Source: Nitrospirales bacterium | GTDB taxonomy: Bacteria > Nitrospirota > Nitrospiria > Nitrospirales > UBA8639 | Direction: 5' to 3' | DNA length: 56,998 nucleotides | Assembly (NCBI GenBank): GCA_020027535.1 | Contig: JAHRAK010000092.1 | Location: 1 to 56,998 of the forward strand | Shown: positions 50,583 through 56,998 of the stretch, one piece after another | How the letters are laid out: every line of letters begins with the position of its first letter | Numbering within the stretch: position 1 is the stretch's first letter | Position numbers and translations under genes: made by a program | The notes under the pieces: model-generated | What the model saw: the letters and a program-made list of their open reading frames with translations, nothing else | What the model was told of the DNA's origin: nothing | Databases searched by the model: none

Positions 50583-51971
50583 GTGAAGGGCCGGTTGATT
50601 TTCCGTTCAGGTTTATTGGTCAGTTGCCTGACATTGCTCGGCATGGGGGCGGCGTGGGTGTTGACCTCTTCCGGGGCCACCGGCGGGACCCTCTGGGTTG
50701 GAGCCCTGGTGGTTGCCGCGCTGGTTTTCCCTTTCGGGGTCTGGTTGGGCAGAAGGCTTTTGGTGCCGGTCCAGGACCTCGAAGCCCGCGCCGATCGGTT
50801 GTTGCAGGGATGGACGGAGCAGGAGAAAAAATCCGAGGAAGATGAATTGAGCGGCTTGCGAAAGGCGTTGGAATACATCACGACGTACTCCCAGGCACGG
50901 GTTCAGGCATTGGAGTCTGAACGAGCCAAAGGCACCGCCATCCTCCACAGTATGACCGAAGGCGTGATCGCCTTGGATTGGCAAGGATACGTGGTGCTCA
51001 TGAATCCCGCTGCGCGAACGATCCTTGATTTTGCTCAAGACGAACAAGTAGAAGGACGCACCTTATTGGAGGTTGTCAGAAATCGGGGATTGGCCGATTG
51101 GGTGGAGATGTGTCAAGCCCTCGATACCGCGGAACCGTGCAAGCGGGAAATCGAGTGTTATTTGCCCTCGCTGAGAATCATTGCGGTCAATGCCATGCCC
51201 ATGCCTTTTTCATCGGAGCGCCGGGGGTTTTTACTGGTCCTGCACGACATCACCGAACTCCGGCGGTTGGAAAAAGTCCGCGCTGAATTTGTGGCCAACG
51301 TCTCCCATGAGTTACGCACGCCGTTGACGGCCATCAAGGGATACCTGGAGACCGTGCTCGATGAAACCAGGCTGGAATCGGACACGCATCGACGATTTCT
51401 GGAAATCGCGAACAGTCACGCGGAACGGATGGGGCGCTTGATTAACGACCTGCTGAACCTTTCCGATATTGAGACGGGGAAAGTGGTTCTGGACCCCACT
51501 CCCATCAGTCTTGGGACCTTCGTGCAGGAAGTTTCGGCGATTTTTGAGAAAGATGCCGCGAAAAAAGACGTGAAGCTTGTCAATAAGGTGCCTCCCGATG
51601 TATGGGTGCAGGCCGACCGGGACCGGCTCTCTCAGATTCTTGTGAATCTGGTCGACAATGCCGTGAAGTATACGCCGAAAGGGGGCTCGGTCAGTTTTCA
51701 GGCGGAGAGAACACTCAACCATGAAATCCGTATCATGGTCCGGGATACGGGACAAGGGATCCCGCCCAACGATTTGCCTCGCATTACGGAACGGTTTTAC
51801 AGGGTCGATAAGGCGCGTGCCCGCGTGGAAGGCGGCACCGGCCTTGGTCTCGCCATTGTGAAACATTTAGTGCAATTGCACGGCGGGACGCTTCACATCG
51901 AGAGTGAATACGGCAAAGGCACGACGATCGAATTTTTGCTTCCGGCCGTGCAACTCCAACCCGCTTGCTAG
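50583..51971 (+). CDS. phoR: PhoR-type membrane histidine kinase
   Basis: The 462-residue kinase has two N-terminal membrane helices (LLVSCLTLLGMGAAWVLTSS and WVGALVVAALVFPFGVWLGR) with almost no periplasmic loop, as in PhoR. A HAMP-like link is followed by a PAS domain (about 120-220; ILHSMTEGVIALDWQGYVVL). The phospho-His is in NVSHELRTPLTAIKGYLETV, with N, G1, F and G2 boxes (NLVDNAVKYT, DTGQGIP, FYRVDKAR, GTGLGLAIVKH). GTG 50583 is preferred because upstream in-frame codons are made of an intergenic repeat. The partner is the adjacent PhoB. Confidence 0.9.
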   Translation: MKGRLIFRSGLLVSCLTLLGMGAAWVLTSSGATGGTLWVGALVVAALVFPFGVWLGRRLLVPVQDLEARADRLLQGWTEQEKKSEEDELSGLRKALEYITTYSQARVQALESERAKGTAILHSMTEGVIALDWQGYVVLMNPAARTILDFAQDEQVEGRTLLEVVRNRGLADWVEMCQALDTAEPCKREIECYLPSLRIIAVNAMPMPFSSERRGFLLVLHDITELRRLEKVRAEFVANVSHELRTPLTAIKGYLETVLDETRLESDTHRRFLEIANSHAERMGRLINDLLNLSDIETGKVVLDPTPISLGTFVQEVSAIFEKDAAKKDVKLVNKVPPDVWVQADRDRLSQILVNLVDNAVKYTPKGGSVSFQAERTLNHEIRIMVRDTGQGIPPNDLPRITERFYRVDKARARVEGGTGLGLAIVKHLVQLHGGTLHIESEYGKGTTIEFLLPAVQLQPAC

Positions 51972-52200
51972 ATTGTCGGGCTACGCTACGCCATCCTGAT
52001 CTACCTGACTTTATCCTGTCATCCCCGACCTGATCGGGGATCCAGCGTCTTTGCTTTCTTCTGGGTCTCCTTCTGTCATCCTCGACATCTTTAATCGAGG
52101 ATGCAGAGTTTTTTTGTCTTTTCCTCCGTTGGCGAAGAGAACGACCCTGGATTCCCGCGTGCGCGGGAATGACAGACTAGAGGCAGGTCTTCTTCCACGG
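51968..52200. repeat. CATCCCCGAC/GGGGATCCAG and related repeats
   Basis: GTCGGGCTACGCTACGCC (51976) is followed by TGTCATCCCCGACCTGATCG with GGGGATCCAGCG (about 52017-52048), GTCATCCTCGACATC with ATCGAGGATGC (about 52076-52104) and GATTCCCGCGTGCGCGGGAA (about 52150-52169). The 52200-52340 stretch holds no recognised element. Confidence 0.7.
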
Positions 52201-52346
52201 GAGCAGGGCGCAGAAAATATACCGAGGCGTAACCCTCTTCATACGTGGTTGCAACACGTTCCTCATATAGTGTGCCCGTCGATTCCGAGGGTTGGCATTG
52301 CCGGAGCAAGGCGGCTCACCCCCTCAATCAGGGAATCTTCCTTCGC

Positions 52347-52375
52347 GTAACAATTTCGTAATCTGTTTTTTACAC
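52347..52375 (+). promoter_or_regulatory. Candidate Pho box upstream of pstS
   Basis: GTAACAA (52347), GTAATCT (52358) and TTTACAC (52369) are spaced by 11 bases, the periodicity of PhoB half-sites. The sequence differs from the E. coli consensus. They lie about 55-75 bases before the pstS ATG and next to the phoB/phoR genes. Confidence 0.4.
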
Positions 52376-52424
52376 CGGAGTAACATTCAACGCTTAGAGT
52401 GAAGCAACTATCAGGGAGGGTCCG

Positions 52425-53495
52425 ATGATTGAAGGAACGTTGCAGAAGGAAGGTTCACAGATGATGAGACGGTTCGTATTGGCAAGTGGTACACATCGGT
52501 CAACCGGATTTTTCGGTAAGAGGGTTTTATTCCTCAGTTTCGTTCTCCTGGTAGTCGGCATGGGCAGTGCAGTCCGGAGTTGGGCGGCTTCCGATTCCAT
52601 GGTGGATCCGGATTGGAAAGCCTACAGCCAGGTAAGTGGGGTTTCCGGCAACCTGAACAGCATCGGGTCCGACACCCTGAACAATCTCCTGACGCTGTGG
52701 GCGGAAGGGTTCAGAAAAGAATACCCCAACGTGAAGATTCAAATTGAAGGGAAAGGCTCCAGCACGGCTCCTCCGGCGTTGATTGAAGGGACGGCTCAGG
52801 TGGGTCCGATGTCGCGGCAAATGAAAGCGAAAGAGATGGACAAGTTCGAGGCGAAATTCGGCTACAAAGCCACCAACTTTCCTGTTGCCGTCGATGCGTT
52901 GGCCGTGTACGTCAACAAAGACAATCCCGTGAAATGTATGAGCATGGAAGAAGTGGATGCCGCCTTTTCCAAAACCCGGAGGCGCGGGCATATCGTGAAT
53001 ATCGATACGTGGGGGAAAGCGGGGCTTGACGGCAACTGGAAAAGCACGAGGGTGAGCCTGTACGGTCGAAATTCAGCCTCGGGGACCTATGGATTCTTCA
53101 AAAAAAAGGTGTTGAAGAAAGGCGATTATAAAGATGAGGTCAAGGAGCAACCCGGCTCGGCGTCGGTGGTTCAGGGCGTGACGGAAGATCGGGGCGGGCT
53201 CGGGTACAGTGGCATCGGGTACCGGACCTCGGGCGTGCGGACGATTCCGTTGTCGGCCAAGGGCGGCGAAGCGTGCTATGAGCCGACCTTTGCCAATGCC
53301 GGGGCCGGCAAGTATCCCTTGGCACGATTCCTTTACCTGTATGTGAATAAAGCTCCGGGGAAACCGTTGCCTCCGTTGGTCGCGGAATTCCTGAAATACG
53401 TCTACAGCCAAGCGGGGCAGCATATCGTGATCAAGGACGGCTATTTCCCCTTGCCGCAAACCTTGATCAACAAGAAATTAGGGGAAATGCAATAG
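52425..53495 (+). CDS. pstS: Phosphate-binding protein PstS
   Basis: PstS is the periplasmic phosphate receptor of the high-affinity Pst importer. A long N-terminal region includes a signal segment (VLFLSFVLLVVGMGSAVRSW, cleavage near SWA). The mature protein starts with GNLNSIGSDTLNNLLTLWAE and has the phosphate-site GKGSSTAPPALIEGTAQVGP and YGRNSASGTYGFF regions. ATG 52425 has GGGAGGG five bases upstream; ATG 52461 with AAGGAAGG is an alternative. It is directly followed by pstC (13 bases). Confidence 0.93.
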   Translation: MIEGTLQKEGSQMMRRFVLASGTHRSTGFFGKRVLFLSFVLLVVGMGSAVRSWAASDSMVDPDWKAYSQVSGVSGNLNSIGSDTLNNLLTLWAEGFRKEYPNVKIQIEGKGSSTAPPALIEGTAQVGPMSRQMKAKEMDKFEAKFGYKATNFPVAVDALAVYVNKDNPVKCMSMEEVDAAFSKTRRRGHIVNIDTWGKAGLDGNWKSTRVSLYGRNSASGTYGFFKKKVLKKGDYKDEVKEQPGSASVVQGVTEDRGGLGYSGIGYRTSGVRTIPLSAKGGEACYEPTFANAGAGKYPLARFLYLYVNKAPGKPLPPLVAEFLKYVYSQAGQHIVIKDGYFPLPQTLINKKLGEMQ

Positions 53496-53508
53496 GTCTC
53501 CACACCCC

Positions 53509-55845
53509 ATGAACCAGGCTGACCCCACAGCGAATCAGGTTGAGATGGCATCCCCTCCGGCGCGGCCGTTCCTCTCGAAGATAACCTCCCGGACGTTGCG
53601 GCGTTGGGCCGATCGGGGCGCACAGGTCGTGATCACCCTTGGCGGGTGGGCGACCATTTTCAGCATCTTCGGCATTTTTGCCTATCTGTTTATCGAAGTG
53701 GCTCCGTTGTTTTACGCCGCTTCCTGGACCCAATCGACTGCCGTGCACGTCGACCCGTTTGACGAAGCCGATCGGAAGCCGGAGCACGTCGCCGTGGGGA
53801 TCAATGAATACATGGAAGTGGGATACGTGCTCCGAAAGGATGGCATTGCCTTCTATGCGTTTCCCGCCGGGACCCCGATCCGTCTCAAGTCCGTGCCGGA
53901 ATTCGAGAGCGGGGACATTACCGCGCTGGCGCGCTCTCCGGGGAAAAGCCATACCTATGGACTCGGGACGGGAATCGGCCGAGTCATTCCCTTCTACGTC
54001 ACGTTTCGAGTCACGTTCGAAGACGACGTACGATACACCGAACCGGTGGTGACTGCGGGCGAGCCGTTTGAGGCCGTCCCGACGTCCGTCGGTCCTGAGC
54101 GGAGCGGAGTGAAGTCGAAGGATGCCCCCATTGCGCGACTCGCCTACCGGGAGACGGACAGCGGCACCATCGCCGCCGCCTTGACCGAGTCGGGACGATT
54201 GTTCCTCACGAAGATTCAGGAATCGGAAGCGGAGGGGTTGTTTGCGCTCGAAACGGAATCGGAACTCCTGCAGGCCGAGATCACCGGGGACGGCGTGGAA
54301 GCGCTTTCGGTGTTGCTCCTGGACGACCTGGGAGAAACCCTGTTGGGGGGCACGAAAGACGGCCGGTTGCTGTACTGGGATATTCAGGATATCGAACGCC
54401 CGAGACTGATGGGGATTTACTCCGCCGGGACGTCCATCACCGCCCTTTCCTATCTCATCGGTGATCGGTCCATCGTGGTCGGCACGGAAAGAGGGACGGT
54501 TGCCGTTTGGATGTCCGTGATCGACCCTGACGTGGGCGGTGATCCGCGTCTTGAAAAGATTCGGGATCTGGCTCCGCATGAGGGGGCCGTGACCGCCATT
54601 TCACCGTCGCTTCGGGATAAAGGATTTCTTACGGCCGACGTCTCCGGTGGGGTGGCCGTGCATCATTCGACCTCCAGCCAGACGCTCATCCAAATCCCCG
54701 GGAATGGGTCCTCCGTTTTAGCGGCAATGTTTGCACCGAAGACCGACGGCGCCTTGGTGCTCGATGACTCGGGACGGCTGATTACCTATGACATTGAGAA
54801 TGAGCATCCCGAATCCACGTTCTCGTCGTTGTTCTTTCCCGTGCTCTATGAGGGGTACGAAGAGTCCCTCCATATTTGGCAATCGACCGGAGGGTCCGAT
54901 GCGTTCGAGCCGAAATTCGGCCTGTGGCCGATCATGTTTGGCACGCTGAAAGGGACGATCTACGCGATGTTGCTGGCGACGCCCCTCGCCGTGCTGGGAG
55001 CGATTTATACCTCGATGTTCATGCGTCCGAATATTCGCGCCGTGGTCAAACCGGTCGTGGAGATCATGGCGGCCTTCCCGACGGTCGTCCTGGGATTCCT
55101 GGCCGGGCTGTGGTTCGCGCCGCTGTTGGAAAAGATCTTTCCCGCCCTGGTGGCCATGTTTCTCCTGATCCCGCTGGCCGTGGCGGTGGTCTGCGTCGGG
55201 TGGCAATTTCTTCCTTCAAGACTCAAGGGACACTCGGGGAACGTAACGGAATTGGCGACGTTCCTGCTGGTCCTCGCCGGAACGGTCTGGCTCTGTCTCC
55301 AGTTGAATCACCAGGTCGAATCCTGGCTTTTCGATTCGGACTATAAGCAATGGTTACAGTCGACCTTCGGGTTGGCGTACGACCAGCGAAACGCGTTGGT
55401 CATTGCTTTTGCCATGGGCATGGCCGTGATCCCCACGATTTTCAGCATCAGCGAGGATTCGCTGAGCAACGTGCCGCCCCACCTGATCGCCGGATCATTG
55501 GCCCTCGGGGCCACCCCGTGGCAGACCCTGACGAAATTGGTCATCATCTCGGCGAGTCCGGGAGTGTTCTCCGCTCTCATGATCGGGTTGGGGCGGGTCG
55601 TGGGAGAAACCATGATCGTGCTGATGGCCACGGGCAACACCCCGGTGATGGACATGAATCTCTTCAACGGATTCCGAACCTTATCGGCGAACATTGCCGT
55701 GGAAATGCCCGAGGCCCCGCATGGAGGCACGCTGTATCGGTTACTGTTTCTGGCCGGCCTCCTCCTGTTCGTGTTTACGTCGATCGTCAACACCCTTGCG
55801 GAAATCGTCCGGCAGCGGCTTCGGGCGCGATACAGCCAATTTTAA
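53509..55845 (+). CDS. pstC: Phosphate ABC permease PstC with large beta-propeller-like insert
   Basis: PstC is one of two membrane subunits of the phosphate importer. At 778 residues it is more than twice the usual size. One N-terminal helix (WATIFSIFGIFAYLFIEVAP) is followed by about 400 residues that look periplasmic and repeat WD-like strands (ETLLGGTKDGRLLYWDIQDI, DRSIVVGTERGTVAVWMSVI). The permease core starts near residue 475, with LWPIMFGTLKGTIYAMLLAT, FPTVVLGFLAGLW, a coupling region with LGATPWQTL, and GRVVGETMIVLM. Residues about 196-205 are encoded by an intergenic repeat inserted in frame (54093-54124). Confidence 0.92.
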   Translation: MNQADPTANQVEMASPPARPFLSKITSRTLRRWADRGAQVVITLGGWATIFSIFGIFAYLFIEVAPLFYAASWTQSTAVHVDPFDEADRKPEHVAVGINEYMEVGYVLRKDGIAFYAFPAGTPIRLKSVPEFESGDITALARSPGKSHTYGLGTGIGRVIPFYVTFRVTFEDDVRYTEPVVTAGEPFEAVPTSVGPERSGVKSKDAPIARLAYRETDSGTIAAALTESGRLFLTKIQESEAEGLFALETESELLQAEITGDGVEALSVLLLDDLGETLLGGTKDGRLLYWDIQDIERPRLMGIYSAGTSITALSYLIGDRSIVVGTERGTVAVWMSVIDPDVGGDPRLEKIRDLAPHEGAVTAISPSLRDKGFLTADVSGGVAVHHSTSSQTLIQIPGNGSSVLAAMFAPKTDGALVLDDSGRLITYDIENEHPESTFSSLFFPVLYEGYEESLHIWQSTGGSDAFEPKFGLWPIMFGTLKGTIYAMLLATPLAVLGAIYTSMFMRPNIRAVVKPVVEIMAAFPTVVLGFLAGLWFAPLLEKIFPALVAMFLLIPLAVAVVCVGWQFLPSRLKGHSGNVTELATFLLVLAGTVWLCLQLNHQVESWLFDSDYKQWLQSTFGLAYDQRNALVIAFAMGMAVIPTIFSISEDSLSNVPPHLIAGSLALGATPWQTLTKLVIISASPGVFSALMIGLGRVVGETMIVLMATGNTPVMDMNLFNGFRTLSANIAVEMPEAPHGGTLYRLLFLAGLLLFVFTSIVNTLAEIVRQRLRARYSQF
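54093..54124. repeat. Intergenic-type repeat inside pstC
   Basis: TCCTGAGCGGAGCGGAG, TGAAG and TCGAAGGATG match the repeat at 50536-50568. They are translated in frame as PERSGVKSKDA between two strands of the propeller-like region. Confidence 0.7.
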
Positions 55846-55854
55846 GGACATTCC

Positions 55855-56998
55855 ATGCGTGCCAGGATCAAAAAATTCTTCGACTCAGGGACGCTGTTCG
55901 TGTGGTTTTGCGGCACGGCGGTGGCCGTCTCGCTCCTCCTGGTTGGCGGCGTCCTGCTCCTGATCATGATCAACGGCTTCGGGTTTTTCTGGCCCCATAC
56001 GCTTGTGGAAATGACCCTCAAGGACGGCACGCACGTGCTGGGAGAACTGAAAGGGGAAGAAGTCATCCCCTATTCGGAAACGCCGGAATTTCCCGAAGGG
56101 AAAACACGGGTGAGGCTGAAAGTCGGGAATCGCGACCTCTATGGCCTGGACTTCAGGTGGGTGGATACCGAGCACATCACGTCGGCGGAATCCCCGAAAG
56201 ATGTGGCTGCGTTCGAACGGAGGGAATGGGGGAATTTTTACGGCCGGATTCGTGAGGTCTCGCGCGGCGAAGACGTCGTCGCCTCGGGAAATCAGGAAGG
56301 GTGGAAGGCGTTACAGCCGCTGATCGAGCAGGCCAATGATCTGCATGAAGAGATTGAGCACCTTCATCGAGACGTTATCGGCGACATCAATTATGAAATC
56401 GAAGAAACCCGTTTGAAAATCCGGGAGTTTGCATTACGAGGTCAGGGTGAGGCCACGGAGGTGGCCGAGCTTCAAACTGCCACGAAACAGTTGGAAACGC
56501 GATACCAGAAGCACGTTGCGACCCTTCGGACATTGAGCCGTCAACTCGACGAGTATTCCGTGGTCCTCGTCGAGACAAACGGCCGGGAGAAGCGCCTCGC
56601 GGTCGGTCAAATCGTGAAAGCCCTTCGTCCCAACGACATGGGCCTCTTCGAAAAAATTCTCAGATACTTCATGAATTTTTGGTCCGTGCTGAGCGAAGAA
56701 CCACGGGAAGCCAATACCGAGGGAGGCATTTTCCCGGCGATCTTCGGCACCGTCATGATGGTCTTGATCATGAGCGTGGCCGTGGTGCCGTTCGGCGTCC
56801 TGGCCGCGTTTTACTTGCGGGAGTACGCGCGACAGGGATTGATCGTCCGGGTGATCCGCATTGCCGTCAATAACCTGGCCGGTGTGCCGTCGATCGTGTT
56901 CGGCGTCTTCGGGTTGGGGTTTTTCGTCTACGCGGTCGGCGGGACCCTGGACAACCTGTTCTATCCCGAAGCCTTGCCGACTCCGACGTTCGGCACGG
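55855..56998 (+). CDS. pstA: Phosphate ABC permease PstA with coiled-coil insert (partial, runs off the window)
   Basis: The frame from ATG 55855 is open to the window end (381 codons). The first helix (FCGTAVAVSLLLVGGVLLLI) is followed by about 230 extra residues. These include a charged region and a helical coiled coil (about residues 145-215, LHEEIEHLHRDVIGDINYEI, then VAELQTATKQLETRYQK). The permease core begins near residue 285 with GGIFPAIFGTVMMVLIMSVA, followed by PFGVLAAFYLREYA and the EAA-type NNLAGVPSIVFGVFGLG. The insert matches the style of the enlarged PstC upstream. It starts nine bases after the pstC stop. PstB should follow outside the window. Confidence 0.9.
   Translation, partial: MRARIKKFFDSGTLFVWFCGTAVAVSLLLVGGVLLLIMINGFGFFWPHTLVEMTLKDGTHVLGELKGEEVIPYSETPEFPEGKTRVRLKVGNRDLYGLDFRWVDTEHITSAESPKDVAAFERREWGNFYGRIREVSRGEDVVASGNQEGWKALQPLIEQANDLHEEIEHLHRDVIGDINYEIEETRLKIREFALRGQGEATEVAELQTATKQLETRYQKHVATLRTLSRQLDEYSVVLVETNGREKRLAVGQIVKALRPNDMGLFEKILRYFMNFWSVLSEEPREANTEGGIFPAIFGTVMMVLIMSVAVVPFGVLAAFYLREYARQGLIVRVIRIAVNNLAGVPSIVFGVFGLGFFVYAVGGTLDNLFYPEALPTPTFGT

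Overview
This window is a bacterial chromosome segment with about 50 protein genes, most of them housekeeping or nitrogen, phosphate and cofactor genes, and no rRNA or tRNA gene that I could find. Gene content points to a Gram-negative, autotroph-like member of the Nitrospirota (Nitrospira-like): BamD, LspA, a Thi4/ThiC thiamine route, duplicated nitrite channels with a ferredoxin-type nitrite reductase, several SUMF1-like proteins and PstC/PstA permeases with large extra domains. This assignment is inference from gene content, not a measured phylogeny.

Layout. 1-2173 is a gene-poor, possibly acquired end: a transposase-like tail, a SET-like fragment, an MpaB-type oxygenase and an amber-broken ORF. 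2631-7250 holds tlpA-like/ccdA (cytochrome c or thiol redox), bamD, fabH and ispH. 7439-11095 is smc. 11179-15154 has a ferredoxin, a phosphopantetheinyl transferase, a DMT exporter and small hypotheticals. 15232-20470 is a minus-strand cluster (ygfZ-like, pseudo-receiver, TPR, thi4, thiC) headed by a TPP riboswitch and terminator. 20507-25469 carries nadA, then ileS-lspA-small zinc ribbon. 25492-28866 has a frameshifted DUF559 gene between inverted repeats, cbiX, a DUF523/DUF1722 protein, a PDZ protein and a DUF4149-like protein.

29119-45134 is the most interesting part. A minus-strand operon of three SUMF1-like proteins, a zinc ribbon and a TIGR01777 epimerase lies next to two response regulators (one broken by an amber codon), a LOV-type blue-light sensor kinase, a sigma-54 activator, two FNT nitrite channels and nirA. 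I see three sigma-54-like promoters here, each with TGTCTC/GAGACA sites about 75-105 bp upstream. The same motif sits between the divergent kinase and activator promoters. This suggests one local sigma-54 regulon joining light or redox sensing, the SUMF1 operon and nitrite uptake. A tandem duplication of regulator-nirC-nirA, followed by a deletion, has left a chimeric pseudogene between the two nirC copies.

45269-49124 carries a DUF3565 protein and an oligopeptide-type ABC importer without ATPases. 49841-56998 is a Pho regulon block: phoB, phoR, pstS, pstC and the start of pstA.

Intergenic DNA is crowded with several families of short palindromic repeats. One copy lies in frame inside pstC and another at the phoR start.
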